Of a DNA stretch of 64,000 nt, positions 17,262 to 23,977 are shown piece by piece; within the stretch, counting starts at the first letter, position 1; each line of letters opens with the position of its first letter. The stretch lies in NCBI GenBank assembly GCA_022839745.1, contig JALHJB010000011.1, positions 1-64,000 on the forward strand, written 5' to 3'. The stretch comes from Actinomycetes bacterium (lineage in GTDB: Bacteria; Actinomycetota; Coriobacteriia; Anaerosomatales; Anaerosomataceae). The notes below the pieces were generated by a model. It saw only the letters and a program-made list of their open reading frames with translations. It was not told the DNA's origin and did not search any database. Made by a program: the position numbers and the translations under genes.

Positions 17262-18101
17262 CTACGAGGAGCGTGCGGCTGTGAGCGCGAGGGCGAGATG
17301 CCGCACCTCATCGCGCGTGGTGATGCCGCCGTCATCGGCAACGAGCAGCCCCCCGGCCTGCGCCGCCACGCCGATGGTGCTGCCGATGGCCTCGGCGCGT
17401 GCGGGGTTACCGAGCTCGCCTGTGAGCAGCCCGCCGATCACGGCGAGTCCGGCCTCTCGCGCGGCCCAGAACAGCCGGTCGAACCGCTCGAAGTCGAGCC
17501 CGCCTCCGGCGTGGACAGCCACGAAGCCGGCACGCGCGATCGCGTGGAGCAACGGCCGTACGTCGCCGTCCGAGTGCAGCACACAGGGCAACCCGAGGGC
17601 GCCGGCGGCCTGTACAAGACGCGCGTACCGTGGCAGCAACTCGGCTATTGCGAAGTCGGGTGCGATGAGCGGGCCGCTGGTGCCCGCAAGGTCCTCGGCG
17701 AGCACGATCGCGCGAACGCCTGCTCGCGCCCCGTCCGCCACCTGCTGCAGTACCCCATCCAGACGCGCCTCGATCGACTCCCCCACGCGCTCGGGGTCGG
17801 TGAGCGTCGCGCGGAGACCTTGCAGCTCACCCCGCTCGAGCACGACCGGCCACAGCGGCCCGTCGACCACCCAAAACGGTGCGACACCGGCATCAAGAAG
17901 CGCGATGACCGCGTCGCCGGCCCAGGGGGCACCGGACGGTACGAACGCGAACGAGGCTCCGAGGGCGACACACGCGGCCACAAGGCGGTCTGCGGGGGTG
18001 TCGTGCGGCGTTGGCGCATATCCCGGCACGTCGAGCATGTCGGGCGACACGAACGTGAGACCGAACGGGAAGGGTGACCCACTGACTGGCAGCCGCTCCA
18101 T
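17262..18101 (-). CDS. Uroporphyrinogen decarboxylase (URO-D)-superfamily protein
   Basis: 279 residues. The TIM-barrel pattern and the LHSDGDVRPLLHAIARAGF segment resemble MtaA/CmuA-type corrinoid methyltransferases and URO-D-like proteins more than true HemE, whose N-terminal substrate Arg motif is not seen. The C-terminus GELGNPARAEAIGSTIG is a degraded form of the URO-D ending. The ATG at 18101 starts 2 bp before the neighbouring stop, so it follows the DUF export gene in one transcript. Substrate unknown; no corrinoid protein is nearby. Confidence 0.7.
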   Translation of the reverse strand: MERLPVSGSPFPFGLTFVSPDMLDVPGYAPTPHDTPADRLVAACVALGASFAFVPSGAPWAGDAVIALLDAGVAPFWVVDGPLWPVVLERGELQGLRATLTDPERVGESIEARLDGVLQQVADGARAGVRAIVLAEDLAGTSGPLIAPDFAIAELLPRYARLVQAAGALGLPCVLHSDGDVRPLLHAIARAGFVAVHAGGGLDFERFDRLFWAAREAGLAVIGGLLTGELGNPARAEAIGSTIGVAAQAGGLLVADDGGITTRDEVRHLALALTAARSS

Positions 18102-18103
18102 GG

Positions 18104-18568
18104 CTACATGCTGCGTATGCCGAAGCCCACGGCCTCGGACAGCACCCATACCACGAGGAATGCACCGGTGACGCCAAGAGAGACGGACAGGAACGCACGC
18201 TTGGGCTCCATGTCCAGCAACCACGATGCGGCCGTTCCGGCGTACGCGCCGGTACCCGGGAGCGGTACCGCCACGAACAACGCGAGGCCCCAGAACCCGT
18301 ACTTCTCCACGAGGGGATGTGCCTTGGCACGTATCTTCTCGAACTTGCGGTGGAACCAGCCTTCCTGCGGGAAGCGCTTATAGACGAACTCCAGGAAGTA
18401 GTAGCCCGGCCAGAAGATGGCCAGGCTCGCGAGCCAGATGATCGGCAGGTAGACCGTCTCACCGGCTGCCACCGCCCACGGGATCGCCGCCCGAAGCTCG
18501 ATCGTCGGGATCCAGGAGACGAAGACGTACTTGAGCCACTCGGGCAGACCACTCAGGAACTCGGGCAT
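18104..18568 (-). CDS. Small multi-drug export family membrane protein (COG2426-like)
   Basis: 154 residues with about four membrane segments. The IPTIELRAAIPWAVAAG start and the PLPGTGAYAGT motif are typical of the family annotated as small multi-drug export protein. Export activity in this family is not well established. It is flanked by a URO-D-like gene (2 bp) and a small unknown gene (3 bp). Confidence 0.8.
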   Translation of the reverse strand: MPEFLSGLPEWLKYVFVSWIPTIELRAAIPWAVAAGETVYLPIIWLASLAIFWPGYYFLEFVYKRFPQEGWFHRKFEKIRAKAHPLVEKYGFWGLALFVAVPLPGTGAYAGTAASWLLDMEPKRAFLSVSLGVTGAFLVVWVLSEAVGFGIRSM

Positions 18569-18571
18569 CAG

Positions 18572-18946
18572 TTACCTTTCGGGCGAGAAGACGTCGTAGA
18601 TCCGCTCCACCTCGGAGCGCCAGTACGCCTCCGGATCGGAGACATCACGGCCGAGGCGCGCCGCGTTGCGGAAGTAGCCGCCGCCGGGCATCCCGGAGTC
18701 GGCGCGCACCACGAGCGAGGCGAGCATGATGCCATGCTCGGCATCGGCCTCGGTGCAGATCTCGTTCAGGAATCCCATGATCGCCCACGACCGCGGCTTG
18801 AGTACGATCGCGCTCACCGCGCGGCAGATCTCGCCGTAGGTGATCGTGCCGCGCTCGCGCGCGCGCTCCTGCAGAAGCGCGTTCGCCTCGGCCTTCGCCG
18901 CCTCCCACGCCTCGATGGGGAATCCGTATCGGGTGTCCTTGGGCAT
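18572..18946 (-). CDS. Conserved hypothetical protein
   Basis: 124 residues. A basic helical N-terminus (EAWEAAKAEANALLQERARERG) is followed by TYGEICRAV and a compact domain with ADSGMPGGGYFRNAARLG. The latter resembles a widespread actinobacterial unknown with an MPGxGFF motif. No catalytic motif or membrane segment is visible. It begins the three-gene minus-strand run into the export-family and URO-D-like genes. Confidence 0.7.
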   Translation of the reverse strand: MPKDTRYGFPIEAWEAAKAEANALLQERARERGTITYGEICRAVSAIVLKPRSWAIMGFLNEICTEADAEHGIMLASLVVRADSGMPGGGYFRNAARLGRDVSDPEAYWRSEVERIYDVFSPER

Positions 18947-19040
18947 GGGGGAAGTATGCCATACGCGCCACGACCGCTCCGCGCTCTGTCACGCGCCCGT
19001 TGCCCCGGCGCCGCGCTGCGGCCTCGCGTATCATGAGCGC

Positions 19041-19409
19041 ATGGACGACACCCGCTACGACATCCCCGCCGATGACACCGATCTGCTTGCCGAGTGCGAC
19101 GTTTGGGTCTTCCGCGCCACCGGACCGGGTGGGCAGGGCGTGAACACCACCGACAGCGCGGTACGCCTGCGTCACCGGCCGAGCGGCATCACGGTAGTGT
19201 GCCGTCGGGAGCGCAGTCAGCTCCAGAACAAGCGTGCGTGTCTCGAGCGCCTGCGCGAAAAGCTGGAGGAGCACAACGCCGCGCTCGACGCCCCCAAGCG
19301 CGTGCCCACCCGGAAGAGTCGCGCGGCCAAGGCACGGCAGGTGGAGGCGAAACGATACCGGGCGCGCGTTAAGCGCGCGCGGGGACGCGTGGACCGCGGC
19401 GAGGAGTAG
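19041..19409 (+). CDS. Class I release-factor-domain protein (ArfB/RF-like)
   Basis: 122 residues consisting only of the peptidyl-hydrolysis domain: FRATGPGGQGVNTTDSAVRLRH with the GGQ catalytic triplet, then QNKRACLERLREKLEE and an Arg/Lys-rich tail. There is no codon-recognition domain, so it probably rescues stalled ribosomes or acts on free peptidyl-tRNA like ArfB. The tail KARQVEAKRYRARVKRARGR could enter the mRNA channel, as in ArfB. Adjacent tmRNA and smpB make this a small ribosome-rescue neighbourhood. Confidence 0.85.
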   Translation: MDDTRYDIPADDTDLLAECDVWVFRATGPGGQGVNTTDSAVRLRHRPSGITVVCRRERSQLQNKRACLERLREKLEEHNAALDAPKRVPTRKSRAAKARQVEAKRYRARVKRARGRVDRGEE

Positions 19410-19464
19410 GGGCAGCATCGGTGCCGGGAGCCTACCGGATGCCGCCATCTCCGGACACGCAAAC

Positions 19465-19482
19465 GCGCCCGCCCGCGGGCGC
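19465..19482 (-). terminator. Hairpin downstream of tmRNA
   Basis: GCGCCCGC and GCGGGCGC form a perfect 8-bp stem with a two-base centre, followed on the minus strand by TTT. It lies 22 bp past the encoded CCA of tmRNA. Confidence 0.5.
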
Positions 19483-19503
19483 GGACGAGCGCGTGGTTGC
19501 ATG

Positions 19504-19855
19504 TGGTGGAGGCGAGGAGAATCGAACTCCTGTCCACGACAGCCCCCTGGGGAGCATCTCCAGGCTCAGTCACATCTTGGCGTTCGGTTCGGGCGACACG
19601 GTGTGACGAGCGTGCCCGTTCCTAGCTGGTTCGGTCTTTCGCACAAGCATACCGGCTACGTCTTATGCGGCAGTCCCCTGAGTGACGTCAGATCCGGTGA
19701 CGGGGACTCGCACCGGGAGACGTCGCTGCGCTATTTAGGCAGCGAGAGCAAAGTCATTGTCGACGTTTGAGCGTCGTGTGCCCCTGTTTAGCGAGGTAAG
19801 GCGACCTCGGCCTGCTTCTCCCCTCAGAACTCCCGTGTCGAAACCAGTCGCCCCC
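19504..19855 (-). ncRNA. ssrA: Transfer-messenger RNA (tmRNA)
   Basis: One-piece tmRNA, about 352 nt. The 5' GGGGGCG pairs with 3' CGCCTCC to make the 7-bp acceptor stem, and ACCA is encoded. The 5' part carries GACTGGTTTCGACACGGG (D-loop region) and the 3' part GGAGTTCGATTCTCC (T arm). The tag frame reads NVDNDFALAA then TAA. The codon before Asn is TCA, not the usual GCA, so the resume codon needs checking. It tags proteins on stalled ribosomes together with SmpB, encoded 1.4 kb away. Confidence 0.95.
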
Positions 19856-19913
19856 GGAAGGTGAGGTATGTGAAGGTGCTCCCGCGCAACGCCTCATCGC
19901 CTGCGGGTCTAGC

Positions 19914-19943
19914 AGTATAGACGGGGAGCACGCGGCGTGCCAG
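19914..19943 (-). promoter_or_regulatory. Probable promoter of ssrA
   Basis: On the minus strand, CTGGCA (-35) and TATACT (-10) are separated by 18 bp. Transcription would start about 50 bp upstream of the mature tmRNA 5' end, leaving a leader for RNase P to remove. Confidence 0.5.
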
Positions 19944-20039
19944 TGCCGTGCGAGTGTGTGCCCCTGACGCGCCGGGACGGCGTTTGGGGGTATCCTGTGC
20001 TCAGGAGCACCACGCCCAGGCTGCCGAGAGGAGCCCCCG

Positions 20040-21140
20040 ATGGACCAGAACGAGTACCCGCCTCCCCCGTCTGCACCTGAACCACCCCCGGCACCAGTGA
20101 CTCCTCCTGAGCCGCAGCCCGCCCCTCCGGCTGAGCCCGCACCCCCCGCACCCCCCGCGCCGCCGGCGCCCGAGATCCCGCCGCCCCCGGCCCCGATGGC
20201 TCCACCGCCACCGATGCCCACCGCGGCACCGGTCACGCCGCCGGCAGCCCCTCCCCAGGCAGCTCCGCCTGTGGCGCCTGCGGCCCAGTACGCACCACCG
20301 CCTCCACCCGACGCGGGCACGCCGGCCTATGCCGCGCAGGCCACTCCCCCGCCTAAGAAGAGCAAGACGCTCGTGATCGTGCTCGTGATCCTCGGCGTGC
20401 TGCTCCTCTGCTGCATCGGCTCGGTCATCGGCGGCCTGACGATCTTCTCGAGCACGGTGGACGAGGTCAGCAGTTCCCTTGAAGACGCCGGGATCGATGT
20501 GGAGGTGCCGGACACACAGACCGGTGATACCGGCTCCGGTGATGTGACCGGAGGACGGGCCGAGTGGGAGGCATTCCAACCGCAGCTCGTCGACGCATCC
20601 ATCTATGCCGAGCCGACCGCGGCGCAGTCGGCCCTGATAGAGGAGATCCACAACGAGCTGTATCCGGACTTCATAATCGAAGACACGGTTGCCGAGCCGG
20701 GAATCGAGGACGCCGAGTCGTACCATCCGGACATGCTGTACGTGAAGGCCTCGCTGGCACGCGACCCGGATGTCCGGATCGCCTACTACCTGTGGACCGA
20801 TTCCGAGGCATCGAAGGCCGGAGGCGTCCACTTGACCGAGGACCAAACCGAGACCTACGAGACGCTCGCGCAGTCGTCGGACGGCACGTACTACATCTAC
20901 GATCATGAGAACCTCATGGACCTGATGAGCGGCTCGGTCGACGACGATCTGGTATCGGTGCTCAAGCAGGCCGAGGTGGACTTCCCGGGTTACGTCGCCA
21001 TCATGGCGGGCGACGATGGCGACAACATCGGTGTCGTCGTCACGCGCTGGGAGGCGTTCCCGGACCTGGAGGAGGGCCTTGCGGTCACGTTCTCGCCCGA
21101 CGGGAACGGCTGGGCCGTCCAGGACGTGACGGACTGGTAG
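20040..21140 (+). CDS. Membrane protein with proline-rich cytoplasmic N-terminus
   Basis: 366 residues. Residues 1-105 are almost entirely Pro/Ala/Glu (repeated PPAPP). A basic KKSKT stop and one membrane segment (about 110-132, VIVLVILGVLLLCCIGSVIGG) follow, then an acidic extracellular domain of about 230 residues of unknown fold. GAGAGGAG precedes the ATG. The layout resembles actinobacterial single-pass proteins whose Pro-rich tails bind cytoplasmic partners. Function unknown. It is monocistronic, ending in a strong hairpin. Confidence 0.8.
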   Translation: MDQNEYPPPPSAPEPPPAPVTPPEPQPAPPAEPAPPAPPAPPAPEIPPPPAPMAPPPPMPTAAPVTPPAAPPQAAPPVAPAAQYAPPPPPDAGTPAYAAQATPPPKKSKTLVIVLVILGVLLLCCIGSVIGGLTIFSSTVDEVSSSLEDAGIDVEVPDTQTGDTGSGDVTGGRAEWEAFQPQLVDASIYAEPTAAQSALIEEIHNELYPDFIIEDTVAEPGIEDAESYHPDMLYVKASLARDPDVRIAYYLWTDSEASKAGGVHLTEDQTETYETLAQSSDGTYYIYDHENLMDLMSGSVDDDLVSVLKQAEVDFPGYVAIMAGDDGDNIGVVVTRWEAFPDLEEGLAVTFSPDGNGWAVQDVTDW

Positions 21141-21190
21141 TACGCGCAAACCGAGTGCCCTGTACCGCGCACTCGCCTCAAGACACGCCG

Positions 21191-21214
21191 AAGGGCCGCC
21201 CGCGGGCGGCCCTT
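21191..21214 (+). terminator. Hairpin terminator
   Basis: A perfect 10-bp stem (AAGGGCCGCC/GGCGGCCCTT) with loop CGCG, 50 bp after the Pro-rich membrane protein. The smpB stop on the other strand lies 27 bp beyond, so it may act in both directions. Confidence 0.7.
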
Positions 21215-21240
21215 CGCGGCATCGCGCCGAGCGCCGGATC

Positions 21241-21711
21241 CTACTCGCCCTTGTTCCGGTCTCGCAGCGCGCGTTCGACATCGCGCTTCTGGTCGCGCTC
21301 GGCGATCGCATCGCGCTTGTCATACAGCTTCTTGCCCCGGGCCAGGCCGATCTCGACCTTCACGAGGTTCCCCGGCGAGAGGTAGACCTTGAGTGGCACG
21401 AGCGTGTACCCGCGCTCTTTGGTCTTGCCGAGCAGATACCGGATCTCGGAGCGGTGCAGCAACAGCTTCCGCTCCCGATCGACCCGCACGTTGCTGCGGT
21501 TCCCATGGCTGTATGGCGAGATGTGGACGTTGTGCAGCCAGACCTCGCCTCGCCTGATCGTGGCGAAGCTGTCGCGCAGGTTCGTCTTGTTCTCGCGCAG
21601 CGACTTGACCTCGGTGCCGGTGAGCACGATGCCGGCCTCGAACGTCTCGTCCACGAAGTAGTCGTGGTACGCCTTCTTGTTGGTGGCGATGATCTTCTCT
21701 TCACGGGCCAT
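21241..21711 (-). CDS. smpB: SsrA-binding protein SmpB
   Basis: 156 residues from ATG 21711. Family motifs include NKKAYHDYFVDETFEAGIVLTGTEVKSLR, GEVWLHNVHISPY, and the basic C-terminal tail KKLYDKRDAIAERDQKRDVERAL that enters the mRNA channel. It delivers tmRNA to stalled ribosomes. Upstream Met codons were not used because the family begins near AREEKIIATNKK. Its partner ssrA lies nearby. Confidence 0.96.
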   Translation of the reverse strand: MAREEKIIATNKKAYHDYFVDETFEAGIVLTGTEVKSLRENKTNLRDSFATIRRGEVWLHNVHISPYSHGNRSNVRVDRERKLLLHRSEIRYLLGKTKERGYTLVPLKVYLSPGNLVKVEIGLARGKKLYDKRDAIAERDQKRDVERALRDRNKGE

Positions 21712-21790
21712 GCGGTGCGTGGTTCCTCTCATACTATGCGACGTGCTGATGCTAGCATGAGCGTGAGGATGATCCGCGAAAGGACACGAC

Positions 21791-22078
21791 ATGGACACGA
21801 TGGGCTACCAGCAACCGGCACCCGCTCAGCGGAACGACCCCCAGTACATCGCGTATCTCGAGCAGCGTATCGCCGCACTCGAGGCACGTCTGCCACGCAC
21901 GAAGGTCGTCGCACCGGGCTTCTGGACGCGCGCGTTCGCTATCTGGGGCCATGGCCTCGCGGCGCAGTTCGTGGTTGGCGCCGTGCTCGGCATCGTGTTC
22001 ACGCTGATCAGCCTCGTCTTCGCAGGCGGAATGGCCGCCATGCTCGGGCCCGTCCTCGAGAACGCGACGTACTACTAG
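21791..22078 (+). CDS. Small membrane protein of unknown function
   Basis: 95 residues. A Gln/Pro-rich N-terminus, a short coiled-coil (YLEQRIAALEARL), then one or two hydrophobic segments (WGHGLAAQFVVGAVLGIVFTLISLVFAGG). AAAGGA precedes the ATG at a good distance. It diverges from smpB by 79 bp and is followed by a hairpin terminator. The coiled coil suggests an oligomeric or partner-binding membrane anchor. No family recognised. Confidence 0.7.
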   Translation: MDTMGYQQPAPAQRNDPQYIAYLEQRIAALEARLPRTKVVAPGFWTRAFAIWGHGLAAQFVVGAVLGIVFTLISLVFAGGMAAMLGPVLENATYY

Positions 22079-22110
22079 CACGCACGCGACGCGCGGAAGA
22101 ATAGACGAAG

Positions 22111-22134
22111 CGGGCGGGCCCGATGGCCCGCCCG
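22111..22134 (+). terminator. Hairpin terminator
   Basis: A perfect 10-bp stem (CGGGCGGGCC/GGCCCGCCCG) with loop CGAT, 32 bp after the small membrane protein gene. Confidence 0.65.
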
Positions 22135-22168
22135 CGCACGACGTTCCTCGAGCTGATGCCTACTCCCA

Positions 22169-22444
22169 TTACCAGAGCTGGCCGGAGTACCTGCTTCCGC
22201 CCTTCGCGTCGGAGAGGTCCCCGACAAGGTCGATCCCCTCGGTCACGTCCACGCCATCGATGACGACGGAACCCACCACGTCGGCCATGCGGAAGCGACC
22301 GATCGAGCGGTCCATGAGTCTGTAGTCGGCGGTCTACCCCCTCGCTGACAGCGACCCCCCGGTCGCCCCGTCTGACGAGGTGAGTATGCCCCCGCTCGGG
22401 GTGAACAGGAACACTTCATGCACAATAGTGGCAATTGGTGCCAT
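22169..22444 (-). pseudogene. Small reading frame interrupted by an in-frame amber codon
   Basis: From ATG 22444 one frame reads 36 codons, TAG (22334-22336), 54 codons, then TAA. Codon use on both sides looks coding (GTC, GTG, GAC, ATC, CTC rich). The second part, ADVVGSVVIDGVDVTEGIDL, has the alternating pattern of a folded beta protein. No alternative frame carries coding-like sequence across the TAG, so this is a nonsense-mutated gene or remnant more likely than a frameshift. There is no good ribosome site. No family recognised. Confidence 0.35.
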
Positions 22445-22466
22445 GGATACTCTCATGCGCGAGAAC

Positions 22467-22497
22467 GGCAATGGGCGCCCCAGGGGCGCCCATTGCC
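22467..22497 (-). terminator. Strong hairpin terminator of the M42 peptidase gene
   Basis: A perfect 15-bp inverted repeat (GGCAATGGGCGCCCC and its complement) around a single A, 46 bp after the M42 peptidase stop. Confidence 0.75.
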
Positions 22498-22542
22498 TGT
22501 CAGTCACCCGTACCCGCCTGGATGGCGGAGCACCTGTCTACA

Positions 22543-23604
22543 TCACGGCGTGAAGTCGGTTGCGGGATCGAGCCTGAGCACGAACGCTGCCAGCAGCCTG
22601 GCGGTGTTCTCCACGTCCTCGAGCGCCAGCACTTCGGTGGGGGTGTGCATGTACCGGAGCGCCACGCTCACCAGCGCGGCCGCCTTGCCGCCACGCGACA
22701 GCTGGATCGCGTTCGCGTCGGTCCCGGTGCCACGGGGCGCGCCCTCGACCTGATACGGGATGCCCTCGGCCTCTGCCGCCTCGACAAGCAGGTCGAACAC
22801 CCGCGGATTGATGTTGGGGCCGCGGCTGATCACGGGGCCCTTCCCGCAGACGACCTCGCCGAACTTGCGCTTGTCCACGTCCAGGTAGTCGGTGGCGTGG
22901 GTGACCTCGACCGCGATACCCACGACCGGGTCCTGGCTGTACGCCGAGGTGGTGCCGCCGCGCAACCCGATCTCTTCCTGCACGGTACCGGCAGCGATCA
23001 GATCGCCCGCGGCGCCACCGGCTTCCTTGACCAGACGCATCGCCTCGGCGCAGATCCACGCGCCCATCTTGTCATCGAACGCTCGGGAGACGGCCATGCC
23101 GTCGCCGAAAGTCTCGAGGCCGACACCGTACGTCACCTGGTCGCCGATGCGGACCTTCTTCTTCACGTCCTCGCCGCTCATGCCGAGGTCGATGAACATG
23201 CGGTCTATCTTGACGACCTTCTTGCGGTCCTCGTCCTCGAGCAGGTGGATGGGCAAGCGGCCGAGCACGCCACGGAGCACGCCCTCCTTCGCATGCACGT
23301 CGACGCGCATACCCGGCAGGATCTGCGGATCATGCCCACCGATGGGAGCGAACGCGCAGTACCCATCATCGGTGATGTACGTGACCATGAAGCCGATCTC
23401 GTCGATGTGACCGGCGAGCATGACGCTCGGTCCGTCCCCCGTGCCCTTGAGCACGGCATGGACCGATCCCATCACATCGGTCGCAACCTCGTCGGCGAGC
23501 GGGGTCACGTACTCGCGGAAGACCCGGGCGGCCGGCTGCTCATAGCCGGACGGAGACGGGGCCTCCACAAGCGTCTTGAAGAACTCGAACGATTCGGGAC
23601 GCAT
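22543..23604 (-). CDS. M42-family metallopeptidase (tetrahedral aminopeptidase/endoglucanase-like)
   Basis: 353 residues. Motifs of the M42 dizinc aminopeptidases: AGHIDEIGFMV (first metal His/Asp), SRAFDDKMG (bridging Asp), GTVQEEIGLRG (catalytic EE), and a late metal His site in VTHATDY. Length matches the family (about 340-360). It probably trims peptides in the cytoplasm as a dodecameric TET complex. Monocistronic, with a strong terminator. Confidence 0.93.
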   Translation of the reverse strand: MRPESFEFFKTLVEAPSPSGYEQPAARVFREYVTPLADEVATDVMGSVHAVLKGTGDGPSVMLAGHIDEIGFMVTYITDDGYCAFAPIGGHDPQILPGMRVDVHAKEGVLRGVLGRLPIHLLEDEDRKKVVKIDRMFIDLGMSGEDVKKKVRIGDQVTYGVGLETFGDGMAVSRAFDDKMGAWICAEAMRLVKEAGGAAGDLIAAGTVQEEIGLRGGTTSAYSQDPVVGIAVEVTHATDYLDVDKRKFGEVVCGKGPVISRGPNINPRVFDLLVEAAEAEGIPYQVEGAPRGTGTDANAIQLSRGGKAAALVSVALRYMHTPTEVLALEDVENTARLLAAFVLRLDPATDFTP

Positions 23605-23616
23605 AGAATGTCCTCC

Positions 23617-23918
23617 TCAATGGATACTGGAATGAATACTCAGTCTACCGCCCGACCTGCGATGATGCCAGGTCTCCCACCGCCCCCAGAGCACAAGATC
23701 CCGACTCGGACGGCCGATCACTTCCTCGCGTGCGTAACCAGTGAGGTCCAGGAACGCCTGGTTCACCTCGTAGACGGCCGCACCGTCCACGCGGGTCATC
23801 ACAAGCGCACTGGGAGTCCCGTACCCATGAACCATGTGCGGCTCTGATGCCAGAGCACACCGGCGATCGCAGCGCACGCACCGAACAGGCAGACCATCGC
23901 CAGCAGTGCCGTCCTCAT
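23617..23918 (-). pseudogene. Decayed membrane-anchored PAS-domain gene
   Basis: From ATG 23918 one frame encodes a membrane helix (RTALLAMVCLFGACAAIAGVLW) and stops soon after. In another frame, overlapping and downstream, a PAS start appears (VYEVNQAFLDLTGYAREEVIGRPSRDLVLW) that breaks off after about 45 residues into unrelated sequence. The two parts look like one sensor gene (TM plus PAS) after a frameshift and 3' loss. It lies between rnr and the M42 gene. No kinase or GGDEF domain remains. Confidence 0.45.
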
Positions 23919-23977
23919 ATCAAGCGCTGCCACGCTGCTCCCTGTCATCGCGCGGGCATGCCTGAACCCTGGAGTCG

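Noticed and set aside
22334..22336. Pyrrolysine codon
   Set aside because: No pyl genes or methylamine methyltransferase are in the window; a nonsense mutation is simpler.
22243..22434. 63-codon minus-strand frame over the amber-interrupted region
   Set aside because: Its product is Ser/Trp/Pro-rich with no pattern; the overlapping frame with the TAG has far better coding character.
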